A stretch of 64,000 nucleotides of DNA. Origin: Typhlomys cinereus. Taxonomy: Eukaryota; Chordata; Mammalia; Rodentia; Platacanthomyidae. The stretch is taken from assembly GCA_023101885.1 (NCBI GenBank), contig JALPQD010000087.1, forward strand, positions 5,193,951 through 5,257,950, given 5' to 3'. The position numbers and the translations under genes were made by a program. Numbering within the stretch: the stretch's first letter is position 1; every line of letters begins with the position of its first letter. Below, one piece after another: positions 1 to 10,869 of this stretch. The notes under the pieces are model-generated. The model saw only the letters and a list, made by a program, of their open reading frames with translations, searched no databases and was not told the origin of the DNA.

Positions 1-817
1 GAGACCCTAGATTTGAAGAATGCATGGTTCACAGATGGGTCATCTAACTGATGGCAATACACTTCTGGAATTCCTCAAAGGAAGACATAAGCAACCTTAC
101 TATTAAAGGAATAGAAGGATGCTATTATAGGAGGAATTATTCTTTTAATAATTATATTGCTTAAGTGTTCTCTTCAGTGCATATCTCAGTAGTGTTCCAT
201 TGACAACATCATGCTATAGGCACTTATGGCCCTTGAGTATCCAAGCCATGTCCCCTAGAGATGTGATTCAAGCTTGGATAGCAGAGACTGCATGAGCTGC
301 ATACATCTTCCCAAGTTAGAACCTGCTGCCATGCCTGGTGCCCATGTCAACCTGCCTGACTGAGAGGATCGACCTGGAGAGGACAACAGCAAAAGCTCAC
401 GCTGGGACTTATGGGGTGTTGGGGACTCTTATAGTTAATTGTAAAATATGTTCTTTGCTGAAATCAAAAGGAGATCATTCTGCCTCTGTGTATTTTAAAA
501 AAAGCAGTCTCTGTTAAAATGTGGGCTCAGCCCCATGGCTATCCGGTGAAGCATTATAGATTAGATAAGAGAATGATTCTGTTAAGTGCCTTTACTCTCA
601 GGCAATAGGTTAGGTTCTTGAAAAAAAATGTCCACCCTAAAGGTGATTTTGCTGATTAGAAAATTATACATCTATTGTAGGTGCAACATTCTTTACCCCA
701 AAATTTTCTGTATAAAAGCTGTCATGAAAGTTTCAATAAACAGGTTCAGAATTCACTTGGCCAAAAGAGAGTTGCGTGTGTTCTGTTCTCCACCTGGTCC
801 TGGGGAGCCCTGGTCTC
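1..817 (+). mobile_element. Defective endogenous retrovirus fragment: RNase H remnant, 3' internal region and LTR
   Basis: The first bases read in frame as a short pol remnant with the RNase H-type motif AWFTDGSS, followed at once by a stop. A non-coding internal stretch follows. From about 419 (TGTTGGGGAC) the sequence looks like an LTR: a TATA box (TATAAAAG) at 711 and a polyadenylation signal AATAAA at 735, a spacing typical of gammaretrovirus-like LTRs. The same sequence recurs in reverse at 50191-51830, and similarity stops near 817, taken as the LTR end or a truncation. The element runs off the left edge. Assignment to a retrovirus is firm from motif plus LTR signals; the exact family is not known. 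Confidence 0.72.
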
Positions 818-1239
818 GAGGCCATGACTCTGGTCTGCGTCAGGAAAGGGGGTTGCTGGTCTGTTTCGCTCCTTCTGTTTCTAGAGAGTATTCCAGCACC
901 GTGAACTCAGGTCACCGGCCCCTCCCCCTTTTCTAGCGTCAACAGGGAGCAGTGGTGTGTTTTTTTGTCACTGTGACCAGAGCAACTAACAGAAACACCA
1001 GGGGAGGAAACGACTGTTCTCATTCAAGCCTCCACAGTTCAGTCCATCATGTGGCCATGGTGTGGCCGGCCAGGACGGCTCACCCCTCCGTGGCCAGGAA
1101 GCAGGCACTGAAGTGGCTTCCTCCTCTTATTCCATCTGGCCGCAGCCAGTGGGGTGAGGTTGCCCACGTTCAGGGTGCATTGTCTTCTGAAGGCATGTAC
1201 AGTGTGTGCTTTCCTGCCACACAGGTGACAGGGACCGTC
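818..1239. other. Intergenic or intron 1 stretch, possible old interspersed repeat
   Basis: No gene is seen. The part from about 950 (TGTCACTGTGACCAGAGCAA) resembles the start of medium-reiterated mammalian repeats, but I cannot name the family. It lies directly before a URR1-like element. Confidence 0.3.
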
Positions 1240-1596
1240 TCTGACGATTCCTGGTTACAGCTCAGTCCAGCTTGACGGGAGAGCACGCACCAACACCAGG
1301 GCAAGGGAACTGGCCACACCATCATCACATAACGGCGGAGAGAGGGATGATCCTTACTTGCCAGACCAGCATGTCTGGCCAAGTGAACAGAAGGATGCCA
1401 ACTCTCTCAACCAGCTCTCTGTGGTTTATCCAGGGCCTAATCCCACCCACCATGGGCTGGGTCTTCCCCATCAGCTAGACAATCTCCTTCAGTTTGCTCT
1501 GGGCTTAACTCAGCCATCAACTCTCTACACCTGTGCCCAGAGCTCAAACCCTCAACAGTCAAGTTGACACCTAGTGCTTAACTATGACAAGCAGTA
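1240..1596 (-). repeat. URR1/hAT-like interspersed repeat, copy 1
   Basis: Read on the minus strand it begins with a GTCAACTTGACTGTTGAGGG-type end, then 'GAGCTCTGGGCACA', 'CAGCCCATGGTGGGTGGG' and 'CTGGCCAGACATGCTGG'. The same order is found at 6062, 16548, 27338, 39107, 44555 and 63212. The layout resembles rodent URR1-type non-autonomous hAT DNA transposons, which share the GTCAACTTGACA end and the 'cagcccat.gtgggtgg' core. No transposase frame is present. The repeat status is certain; the superfamily is inferred. Confidence 0.65.
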
Positions 1597-3245
1597 AATT
1601 CTTCCAAGCATTTTAAAAAAGAGGTGCCAGGGTTGCTTTGTGAGGTCATCATATCATGTTACTGAAACTTGGTACAGGTCGAAGCACTACAGGTCGAAAG
1701 TCCCTGCAGAAGGTACAGTAGGGATAACATGTAGCAATGTATAAAAACCCAAGAGGGATTTCTTCCAGCAATGGAAGCTTTGTTCAACTTGAGGAAGTGG
1801 TGAAAGCAGCTTATCCCCCAGGATGTAGTTGCTAAAACTCAACACCTGTGCATGATCGAAAGTCATTGCCGAGGCTTGGGGTGCAGCGCAGCTGGAAGAC
1901 ACCTGCCCAACATGCGCAGAGCCACGCCCTCATCTCCAGCGGAGCATTCAGTGAGTGTGCTGGTGCGCCGTCATCGCAGCACACAGCGAGTGTGCTGGTG
2001 CGCCCGTCATCGCAGCACTGGGGCTTGGGCAGGAAGCCTGAGGTCATCTGCAGCTGCATAGCGAGTGGAGGCCACACTGCACTACATGAGGTCTGTCTCA
2101 AAAGCTTTGAAGGACATCAAGGATTTACAAGGATTTATAAAATAATGAGGGCTCTGTGCTATCTAGGTTCCAATAAGCTGATTCTAGTTGGGAATTCTAG
2201 ATGTCCTAAGAGCAAGGTTCCTGAGGCCCCTGACGGACGAGGTTCCTGTGGCCACTGCACTCTGCTTTGTCCTGCACCCCAGATCCAGAGACTATAAGAC
2301 CCTTCAGCTTTCTTTTGAAGTGCTGTTTCCCCATGAGGATAGCCCGCAGTCGATCCCAACAAATCACTTTGGTTTCCATCTGTGTGACTTTTGGGATTGG
2401 CAGGGGGGGCAAGAATCCTACAGCTTCCACCTAGTTGAGAGTGCTCATTGGGCATATGGGACTGGGCAGGAACGGACAGATTTCCACATGTGTGTTTAGA
2501 CTTAGGACAGAGGTGCCCCTGGGCACAGGGGAGAAGGATGACCCAGAGAAGACAGCTGGCTGGGCTGGAAACCCCCAGAGTCCCCCTTTGACCCCCAGCT
2601 GGCCTGCCTCAGTCTCCTGAGGGCTGATCACCGCTGAGAGCCGCCATGCTGCTGAATCTTGTCATCTGTCTCATCCCATAAACAAAAATTAATCAAGAAG
2701 TCTCTCATGTGTGAAAACGGAAATGGTGGAGGGAAGCAACGCAGACTGTGCTTTGCTCTAGGGACCAAGCCCTTGACGCAGGGCTACACGAGATAAACTA
2801 ATGGAAGAGGGAGGACCCAGACCACGGTGGGCGGGACCACGGTGGGCGGGACTGTCCCCTGTGCTGGTGGGTAAGATGGGGAGTTGGTTGGATGAGCTGG
2901 AAGGTCTGCTTTGGTCCTTGCCCCTCCCTAAGCTTTTGGCCATGGCTCGCCCCTCGCTTCTGATGCTGAGAGATCTGGAATCTAGAATCATGAGTGTGAA
3001 CGAACCATTTGTTCTTCTGAAATGCTTGGGTCATGTATCCATCACGCAAGGGGGTATTGAACTCAGCTGGTCCTCTGGAGATCCACTAGAGAAGGAAGTT
3101 ACTGGGTGGTGAAAGCGTTTGTGGCACATAGAGATGTTACTGGGCGGTGAAAGCGTTTGTGGCACATAGGGGCAAGTACATGGTCTTGTCCCAGCCGGTC
3201 TGCGTGTTGCTGACAATCTGTTCCTGCCCAGACATGACTCTCAGC
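1597..3245. other. Gene-free stretch upstream of the HHAT coding start
   Basis: No exon or recognisable repeat is seen. Two short tandem features occur: a doubled GGGCGGGACCACGGTG-like segment near 2821-2851, and a 37-bp unit repeated twice at about 3099-3172 with the core GGTGAAAGCGTTTGTGGCAC. The stretch may be intron 1 of HHAT or 5' flank. Confidence 0.4.
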
Positions 3246-4450
3246 TGCCAGTGCTGCAGGCGCTGACTGTGAGGCGCTGACTGACTGTGCAGGCGCTGAC
3301 TGTGAGGCGCTGACTGTGAGGCGCTGACTGTGCAGGCGCTGACTGTGAGGCGCTGACTGACTGTGCAGGCGCTGACTGTGAGGCGCTGACTGTGCAGGCG
3401 CTGACTGTGAGGCGCTGACTGACTGTGCAGGCGCTGACTGACTGTGAGGTGCTGACTGTAAGGCACTGACTGTACAGGTGCTGACTGTGAGGCGCTGACT
3501 GTGAGGTGCTGACTGTGCAAGTGCTGACTGTGAGGCGTGACTGTAAGGTGCTGACTGTGAGGCGCTGACTGTACAGACGCTGACTGTGAGGTGCTGACTG
3601 TGCAGGCGCTGACTGTGAGGCACTGACTGCAGGTGCTGACTGTGAGGCGCTGACTGTGAGGCGCTGACTGTGAGGCGCTGACTGTACAGGTGCTGACTGT
3701 GAGGCGCTGACTGTGAGGTGCTGACTGTACAGGTGCTGACTGTGAGGCGCTGACAGTGAGGCGCTGACTGTGCAGGTGCTGACTGTGCAGGTGCTGACTG
3801 TGCAGGTGCTGACTGTGAGGCGCTGACTGTGCAGGCACTGACTGTGGGGGTGCTGACTGTGAGGCGCTGACTGTACAGGTGCTGACTGTAAGGCGCTGAC
3901 TGTACAGGTGCTGACTGTGAGGTGCTGACTGTGAGGCGCTGTGAGGTGCTGACTGTGCAGGTGCTGACTGTGAGGCGTGACTGTGAGGTGTGACTGTGAG
4001 GCGCTGACTGTGAGGCACTGACTGTGAGGCTCTGACTGTGCAGGCGCTGATGGTGGGGGTGCTGACTGTGAGGCGCTGACTGTGAGGCGCTGACTGTGAG
4101 GCGCTGACTGTGAGGCGCTGTCGGTGAGGCGCTGTCGGTGGGGGTGCTGACTGTGAGGTGCTGACTGTGAGGCGCTGACTGTGAGGCGCTGACAGTGGGG
4201 GTGCTGACTGTGAGGCGCTGACTGTGAGGCGCTGACTGTGAGGCGCTGACTGTGAGGCGCTGACTGTGCAGATGCTGACTGTGAGGTGTGACTGTGAGGC
4301 GCTGACTGTGAGGCGCTGACTGTGAGGCGCTGACTGTGAGGTGCTGACTGTGCAGGCACTGACTGTGCAGATGCTGACTGTGAGGCGCTGACTGTGCAGG
4401 CACTGACTGTGGGGGTGCTGACTGTGAGGCACTGACTGTGGGGGTGCAGT
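3246..4450. repeat. Minisatellite, 14/15-bp unit, about 80 copies
   Basis: The array is built of GCTGACTGTGAGGC (14 bp) and GCTGACTGTGCAGGC (15 bp) units, with shorter (GCTGACT) and variant (TGGGGGT, TACAGGT) forms. Because neither unit has a stop on the minus strand, all three minus frames stay open for 370-430 codons, giving SQ/AP/TV-rich peptides. This is a property of the repeat and no gene is called. Confidence 0.95.
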
Positions 4451-4928
4451 GGGATCTCCAGGACTCAGTAAGTTTCCATCTTGACCTATGCTTAGTAGTA
4501 ACTTGACAGTTTACGTTTCTACCTCAAATGCATGCACACAAGCTGTTCTGCAGTGGAACACACCACAGCATGGATGGGTCTTACATGGAGTAAGAGATAT
4601 GAAGTGAGTGCTGTGTTTCAGCCTAAATTCAGTTCAAAGTCAAGCAAACCTGGACTATGGAGGTAGAAGTCGGAAGAGTGGCCAGTTTTGATGGTTGGGG
4701 GCTGGGACAGGAGAGAAAAGCCATGGTGATTACTTGGGTAAATGCGGTGAGCATCTATGTCAGAAATATAAGTGGGTGCATTTGTGTCTTTCGTCAGCAT
4801 TGTAAATTCACAGATTTCATTGACTACAGTTTGCTGTGTAGCCCCAGTTCCTTGATAGCTGGCTGAGATGAACACAGGTTCTTTTATTCCAGTTTGAGTA
4901 TATTAACTCTCAGGTACATGCTGCACAT

Positions 4929-4929
<1 letters not shown>
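4451..4929. other. Gene-free stretch between arrays
   Basis: Apparently single-copy sequence; no exon, RNA gene or clear repeat recognised. Confidence 0.4.

Positions 4930-4977
<48 letters not shown>
4930..4977. repeat. (GT)n microsatellite
   Basis: About 23 uninterrupted GT dinucleotides ending in a short GCGCGT stretch. Confidence 0.97.
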
Positions 4978-4979
<2 letters not shown>

Positions 4980-5271
4980 TGCTCACACCTGTGTGTAGTT
5001 GCAGAATTGCTCCGGGAGGCTCAAGGCTGCAGCAGAGCTGGAGGAGCTCAGAGAGGCTGGGGAGGTGCACAGAGGGCTGGTGGGGTCTCACTGGACCTGC
5101 TGTAGGGGAGCCGTAGGGTCCCTTCGGTGTGGGACGAGGAACAGGGTGAAGGGCAGATCCAGGTGCAGACAGGCAAGGGTGGACAGACAGATGTCACTCA
5201 GCGGTGGGGACCAAGCTGAGCTGAAGCTCCTGGTCCGGGTGGAAAAGCTGCGTGTCAGTCCCTGATGCACA

Positions 5272-5935
5272 TGCTAGGCGGTCAGATGGTCAGATGGCAG
5301 GTGGTCAGATGGCAGGTGGTCAGGTGGTCAGATGGTCAGATGGCAGGTGGTCATATGGTCATATGGTCAGATGGTCAGATGGCAGATGGTCAGATGGTCA
5401 GATGGCAGGTGGTCAGATGGTCAGATGGCAGGTGGTCAGATGACAGGTGGTCAGGTGGTCAGATGGTCAGATGGCAGGTGGTCATATGGTCAGATGGTCA
5501 GATGGCAGATGGTCAGATGGTCAGATGGCAGGTGGTCAGATGGCAGGTGGTCAGATGGTCAGATGGCAGGTGGTCAGTGGTCAGGTGGTCAGATGGTAGA
5601 TGGTCAGATGGTAAGATGGCAGGTGGTCAGATGGTAGATGGTCAGATGGCAGGTGGTCATGTGGCAGGTGGTCAGGTGGCAGGTGGTCAGATGGCAGGTG
5701 GTCAGATGGTCAGATGGCAGGTGTTTAGATGGTCAGATGGCAAATGGTCAGATGGTCAGATGGCAGGTGGTCAGGTGGTCAGATGGCAGATGGTCAGGTG
5801 GCAGGTGGTCAGATGGCAGGTGGTCAGGTGGTCAGATGGCAGGTGGTCAGATGGTCAGGTGGTCAGATGGTCAGATGCCAAGTGGTCAGGTGGTCAGATG
5901 GCAGATGATGGTCAGGTGGCAGGTGGTCAGGTAGC
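5272..5935. repeat. Minisatellite of GGTCAGATG and GGCAGGTGGTCAGAT units
   Basis: About 660 bp alternate two related words, GGTCAGAT (8 bp) and GGCAGGT/GGCAGAT (7 bp), in varying order, for example GTCAGATGGTCAGATGGCAG. All three plus-strand frames are largely open, giving a WSDGQMAGG-type periodic peptide; there is no sign of a real gene. The array probably varies in length between individuals. Confidence 0.95.
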
Positions 5936-6061
5936 AGATAGAGGCTTATCGCCTGGCAGTGCTTGCTGTCCTTTTCATGGGGTCCAGGAGAGGGAGTGAC
6001 CGTCATTCCTGGGTCCAGCAAGTTGGTTAAGTTCTCCACCCGACTTTTTAATATGCTCATG

Positions 6062-6465
6062 TCGTGATTAGATTAGCTTGATGGTCCAAGGTTTAAGCTC
6101 TGGGCACATTTGTAAAGAGCTGGGCCCAGAGGAAGCCTGCTAAGGACTGGTTGATGGGAAGGCTCAGCCCATGGTGGGTGAGTTCGTCCCTCGGCAGGTG
6201 AATAAGACGGAGGGAGCTGGTTAGGAAAATTGGCCTCCTTTGGTACACTTGGCCACACATGCTGGTCTGGCAAGTGAAGATTGCCCCTCTCTCAGTAGTC
6301 CTACGGTTCCACAGATGTGGTGTGGCCAGTTCCCTCGGCCCCTGGAATTGGTGTGGACTCTCCTACGGAGCTAGAGTAAAGAACCATAACTGACAATCAT
6401 GAGTCAGCATAAAACTCTTTGCTACCCTATAAGTTCTTTGGTCGTGAATTTATCAGCCACAACGC
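6062..6465 (+). repeat. URR1/hAT-like interspersed repeat, copy 2
   Basis: Plus-oriented member of the family seen at 1240. It starts near AGCTTGATGGTCCAAGGTTT, carries GAGCTGGGCCCAGAGGAAGC and CAGCCCATGGTGGGTGAG, then CATGCTGGTCTGGCAAGTGA, and ends near TTCTTTGGTCGTGAATTTAT. This copy and 63212 show the full 3' part best. Considerable divergence suggests an old insertion. Confidence 0.65.
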
Positions 6466-7894
6466 AGGTCGGTTGCACAGCCCACGTCCTTCCTCTGATG
6501 AGTTTAGTCTGGAGCCCTTTTTACTTTCAGGGTTAGGTTTCTAACAGTCCGTGTTTGTGGAGGTGCTGAGTGGGTCACCACGGCTCACAGCCCTTTTCCC
6601 TGCCTGTGCGCTCACACGGAGCCCCGTGCTGCTTGTGAACGGGAGTCTCCTGGGGCAAGGCCCGGCCCGAAAGACCCGCTGCTTTGCGCAATACAGAGCG
6701 AGCCGGCCGGCCACAGCATCTTCACGGCTTTGCATTCACAGACGTGCACTTGAAGAAAAAACTAATGTGAAGAAATTCTGTGTTGTAAAGAAAACTCTGG
6801 CCCATCCAAGTGCCCCTGATGTGCGGACTCTGAGGCGCAGACACCAGTTCTTAGTGATTAAAAAGACTAAAATAGGTCAAGGATTGTCAGGGGGAGAAAA
6901 GCAATATTGGATCAGTGTTCTTGTTGAATTCGGGGCTTATGATATTGCCTCCTTTTCGCCGGTCCTTAACAGCTCATCTAAAAAGACTTAGCCATGTTTG
7001 AGGATGGGCTTGACACTGCAGCGTGGGGATCGCAGCGAAAGTCGGAACCAAGAGAGAATCGTGCCTTCAGCTTTAGTTTTCCCTGTTTGACTTTTAAGAA
7101 AAGTTTCCAGACTAAAACCAGCCTGCTTTCCACCAGCTCTCTGGTCGAGCCCTGGCCGGCCATGAAGCTGGGAACCAAGGGGAAGGGGGACACCGGTTCT
7201 TGACAGTGTGTCTGCGACGAGTCTCTGCAGGGCTAGTAGCCCCTCTGCAGAACTGGTGCCCCTTTTGTGGGTGACACGCCGATGGATCCGGCCACGTGTG
7301 GATCCGGCCGCCTATGGCTGGACCATGTTTGAGAGCTAATCTCACCTGCACTTAGGGGCTTTGTGTTGTCGTTGGAGCCTGAGCTGAACACAGGGTGACA
7401 GTGGCACGGTGCACCTGTCATGTCTGAGTTTCAGGTCGTCTAGAGAAGATCTTACTGTGTGCATTGGGAGATGTGTGTAGTTATATTAAATCCTGTGCCA
7501 CTGCACAGGAGAGACTCTGATGCTCGCAGGCGTCCTGAGCAGGCCTGCGTGGTACAAAGGAACTTTATTGTCCTGGGACCGGAAGGTCAGGCATTTGGAC
7601 ATGAAAGCTTAGGCGTACGCGTAAATGTGTATCTTTAATTTTCTTTGATCCTGCAGCTTCATGAAGTCCTACACTCTGACCGACTTTCTGGGGACACATA
7701 AGCAGGAATGATTGTCTGGCACGTGTGGGCACGGGCTCGGAGGAAGACCAGGCCTTGTGCATTGTTTCTCATGTGGCTTTCACGCCGTGGTCCAAGGTGA
7801 CCTGTCTGCACACGATCGGTGTGATCAGGAGGAAGAGAAGGGAAGTGCAGCGTTGCATCCCTCCACTGACGCCACTTCGATGGACAAGCCAAGT
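6466..7894. other. Gene-free stretch, moderately GC-rich, upstream of the start exon
   Basis: No recognisable exon. The part 6545-6760 is moderately GC- and CpG-rich (GCCCGGCCCGAAAGACCC, GAGCCGGCCGGCCACA), but this is too short and weak to call a promoter or first exon of HHAT. Confidence 0.35.
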
Positions 7895-8460
7895 GTCCAC
7901 AGTGGTTAGAGTGGGGTGCAGCCCCGTGTCCCTGTGCTACACGTGGTTAGAGAGTGGGGAGCAGCCCCGTGTCCCTGTGTCCACACGTGGTTAGAGAGTG
8001 GGGTGCAGGTCCGTGTCCCTGTGCTTACATGTAGTTAGAGAGTGGGGTGCATCCCCGTGTCCCTGTGTCCACACGTGGTTAGAGAGTCGGGTGCAGGTCC
8101 GTGTCCCTGTGTCCACACGTGGTTAGAGAGTGGGGTGCAGCCCCGTGTCCCTGTGTCCACACGTGGTTAGAGAGTGGGGTGCAGCCCCATGTCCCTGTGT
8201 CCACAGTGGTTAGAGAGTGGGGTGCAGGTCCGTGTCCCTGTGTCCACATGTGGTTAGAGAGTCCAGTGCAGGTCCGTGTCCCTGTGTTCACCTGTGATTA
8301 GAGAGTGGGGTGCAGCCCTGTGTCCCTGTGTCCACAGTGGTTAGAGTGGGGAGCAGCCCCGTGTCCCTGTGTCCACCTGTGGTTAGAGAGTGGGGTGCAG
8401 GTCCGTGTTCCTGTGTCCACACGTGGTTAGAGAGTGGGGTGCAGCCCCGTGTCCATGTCC
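7895..8460. repeat. Minisatellite, about 43-45-bp unit, about 13 copies
   Basis: Each unit contains GTGGTTAGAGAGTGGGGTGC, then AGCCCCGTGTCCCTGTGTCC and a short ACAC link. Alternatives are GGTCCGTGTCCC versus CCCCGTGTCCC, so two subtypes are interspersed. Open frames in both directions come from the unit and are not genes. The array lies about 600 bp upstream of the HHAT start exon. Confidence 0.95.
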
Positions 8461-8574
8461 AGATGAAAATTCAGCTTCTGCGTGAGGACGAGGCTGAGCA
8501 CGGGCAGTGGATCATGTAGAAAGTGCATAAATGTGGAAGGTGCTTCCTTCCAAAGCACAGCTGTGGGATCGTGC

Positions 8575-8820
8575 TGAGAGGAGGAGGAGAAGGAAGAGGG
8601 GGAGAGAAGGCTGAAGGAAGGAGAAGTAAGAGGGAGGGAGAAGAGGAGAAGGGGAGGAGGAAGAAAAAGAGAGAGGGGAGGAGGAAGAGGGGGAGAGAAG
8701 GGGAAGTGGGAGAAGGAGGAAAATGTAGAGGGGGAGTAGGTGGAGGGTAAGGGGAAAGAAGAGAAGGGGAAAGGAAGGGGAGACAGAGGGGTGGGGTAGG
8801 AAGAAGAGGTGGGAGGAGAG
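8575..8820. repeat. Polypurine (GA-rich) tract, about 245 bp
   Basis: Almost every base is A or G on the plus strand, in runs such as GGAGGAGGAGAAGGAAGAGG. Only scattered pyrimidines interrupt it. Such mirror-like purine tracts can form triplex (H-) DNA. It ends about 220 bp before the splice acceptor of the HHAT start exon. Confidence 0.93.
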
Positions 8821-9083
8821 TGGTGTGTTGAGGGTGGTCCGCTTGGAGGAGGCTTGCGAGTTACTGGTGCTTCGCTGTTTACTGGAGTCTCATGGCCCCT
8901 CAATCAGGGACCCCCTGGTTGCCTCGTAGGTACTGGGAGGTCAGGGGGTTGCGTGGGGCTGTGTCCGAGGCACTGGGCTGATGGGGGTCTTGGGGGTTCT
9001 CGCCCAGGAGGCTCATGTTTTCCTTCCGGTTCCCTTCCTAGAGCCCCTCACCGCCATCTCTGGGAACCACGTGGCAAGGAGCG

Positions 9084-9174
9084 ATGCTTCCCTGGTGGGA
9101 ACTGTCTCTCTACCTGCTGGCTTCGCTGGGCTTCCACTTCTACTCTTTCTACGAAGTTTACACCGTCTCCAGAG
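9084..9174 (+). CDS. HHAT: HHAT coding exon 1 (start codon, residues 1-30)
   Basis: Encodes the N-terminus of hedgehog acyltransferase, including the first membrane segment. The exon itself begins at 9042 after a pyrimidine-rich acceptor (TCCCTTCCTAG), so 9042-9083 is 5'UTR, as expected if the first exon is non-coding. The ATG at 9084 has G at -3. The peptide begins MLPWWELSLYLLASLG and continues FHFYSFYEVYTVSR, very close to the mammalian HHAT N-terminus; residues 5-22 form a hydrophobic span. The donor is AG/GTAAGG at 9175, and the exon ends with the first base of codon 31 (phase 1). This frame stays open only about 44 codons in genomic DNA, so it is easily missed as an ORF. The ATG choice is supported by alignment to the family, not by position alone. 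Confidence 0.96.
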
Positions 9175-9381
9175 GTAAGGATCCTCGCTCCTCTGATGTC
9201 CTAGCCGAAAGAAGGTAGGCGTGTCCAAGGCGGAAGACTCTGGAAGGTGTTCCTGCGGGGTGAGCATGACCCCCGCATGTGGATGGTTTGAATCCGTGAC
9301 TGGAGCCCAGCTGGTGTCTCTCTGATGCTGGGTCTTTGAGGGAGGCCTGAGGCGAACTTCCAACCCTGCAGCTTCTTGCAG
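9175..9381 (+). other. Start of HHAT intron (9175-19724)
   Basis: First 200 bp of a 10,550-bp intron; nothing else is recognised here. The intron mostly consists of the arrays and SINEs listed below. Confidence 0.6.
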
Positions 9382-9515
9382 GTGCAGCTGCACCGTCCGC
9401 ACGGGCTCTGGCTGCAGCCCCTGCTGGTGCAGCTGCACCGTCCGCGCAGGCTCTGGCTGCAGCCCCTGCTGGTGCAGCTGCGCCGTCCGCGCAGGCTCTG
9501 GCTGCAGCCCCTGCT
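9382..9515. repeat. Minisatellite, 45-bp unit, 3 copies
   Basis: Three near-identical 45-bp units with core GCTGCACCGTCCGCGCAGGC and CTCTGGCTGCAGCCCCTGCT. The unit is a multiple of three, so minus-strand frames read as Ala/Arg/Gly-rich repeats; no gene is supported. Confidence 0.93.
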
Positions 9516-9619
9516 GTAGGGCACCCTGGTAGGACTCGCACTCAAGCAAATTCTCCTGTCCCTGTCCATCATCCTCCTTGGGGTGCTGAGCCTCAGTGAC
9601 TCACGCTTGGTTCTTTTAA

Positions 9620-9698
9620 GTCGGGATCTTGTTGCCCAGGCTGGCCTCGGATCCCGGCACTCAAGCCATCCTCCTGCCTCAGCTTCCTGAGTAGCTGG
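9620..9698 (-). mobile_element. B1-type SINE fragment
   Basis: The plus strand shows TTGTTGCCCAGGCTGGCCTC, then CTCCTGCCTCAGCTTCCTGA, the reverse complement of a 7SL-derived (B1/Alu-like) left end. Degenerate and incomplete. Confidence 0.75.
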
Positions 9699-9795
9699 AC
9701 GACTTCCTGTTTCCATTTTCAGTACTGACCTGGACTGGTACTAGGACTGGCACCACGCACCAGGCGAGCAGTGTGCATTGAGCTCCTGCCTGTCA

Positions 9796-9903
9796 CTTTT
9801 TGTTTTGAGACGGGGTCTTGTTAGTCTGGTCTTGAACTCACTGTGAACTCACAGCACCGTCCAGCCTCCGCCTCCCGAGAGTGGGATTACAGGCGTGAGC
9901 CGA
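9796..9903 (-). mobile_element. B1-type SINE fragment
   Basis: Reads TTGAGACGGGGTCTTGTTAG, then CCTCCGCCTCCCGAGAGTGG and GATTACAGGCGTGAGCC, the reverse complement of a B1 (7SL-derived) SINE. Confidence 0.8.
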
Positions 9904-10144
9904 TAATGAGAGGCAGGAGTCAGCTCTGTGGACAGGAGGACTGCGATCTGTGGACTGAGACGGGATGCAGACCATGTGCCGCCAGAGACCACCACGTGGT
10001 CCAAGAACTGCGAGCCCCCAGGATGCCTGGGCGTGGAGTGCACAGCGTGGTCAGAAGTGGGAAGACTGAATCAGCGCGCATGGGCGGCTGTGAGACGGCC
10101 TCTGGCCCCGCGGGGCTGGGCTTGGCTGGGAGGGGAGTGCGCAT

Positions 10145-10290
10145 GTGAGTCGCGCCGTGTGTGGAGGTTGGAGGACCATGTTCAGCAGCAGCCAGTTCTC
10201 TCCTTCCAGCACATGGGCCCTGGCATCGAACTCAGAACACCAGGTTGGCCTGCAGGCGCCTCTACCCTGTGAGCCACCTCGCTGGCCTTG
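10145..10290 (-). mobile_element. B3/B2-like SINE
   Basis: Contains CCAGTTCTCTCCTTCCAGCA, CATGGGCCCTGGCATCGAAC, TCAGAACACCAGGTTGGCCT and GTGAGCCACCTCGCTGGCC, the reverse complement of a tRNA-derived rodent B3-type SINE with its Pol III boxes at the right end. Confidence 0.72.
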
Positions 10291-10439
10291 CCACGCCTCC
10301 TGGGCTTTCCTCACAAGCCTTGGATCACAGCCTCTCCCCGAGACTGACCCCCTGAGTTGGTGTTGTGTCCGTGTCAGCGTAGCCGGATAGCCAGTAGCGA
10401 CAACTGCTGGTGGCAGAAAGAGGCCACTGTGAATGTCTG

Positions 10440-10772
10440 GGAGGGTCCCCTCTCCCTGTGCCACGTGCTACCTGGGGTCCCCTCTCCCTGTGCCACGTGC
10501 TACCTGGGGTCCCCTCTCCCTGTGCCACGTGCTACCTGGGGTCCCCTCTCCCCATTACCACGTGCTACCTGGGGTCCCCTCTCCCTGTTGCCACGTGCTA
10601 CCTGGGGTCCCCTCTCCCCGTTGCTACGTGCTACCTGGGGGTCCCTCTCCCCATTGTCATGTGCTACCTGGGGTCCCCTCTCCCCATGCCACGTGCTACC
10701 CTGGGGTCCCCTCTCCCCATTGCCACGTGCTACCTGGGGTCCTCTCTCCATGTTGCCACGTGCTACCTGTTG
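10440..10772. repeat. Minisatellite, about 32-bp unit, about 10 copies
   Basis: The unit is GGGTCCCCTCTCCCTGTGCC followed by ACGTGCTACCTG; the variable part is CCTGTG, CCATTA, CCGTTG or CCATTG before CCACGTG. Units 31-33 bp long keep several frames open in both directions, but no gene is present. Many copies carry CCACGTG (an E-box core). Confidence 0.95.
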
Positions 10773-10869
10773 GTTCTTCCCTAAGATTTTGGTCTCCTGC
10801 CCACTTGTCATCTTTCCGCTCTGCGTGTTTTAAACATTGTCGTGGGGCTTTCTTCCTGTGCTGCGCTCG

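Noticed and set aside
3099..4403. 434-codon minus-strand open frame (and two sister frames)
   Set aside because: It lies within a 14/15-bp tandem repeat lacking stops in all minus frames; peptide is purely periodic and no splice or domain signal supports it.
6545..6760. Possible HHAT promoter or first exon in a GC-rich patch
   Set aside because: CpG density is modest, no core promoter element was seen, and no donor matches; not enough to call.
8809..9204. 131-codon plus-strand frame around the start exon
   Set aside because: Different frame from HHAT; the exon's own frame starts at 9084 and matches the family.
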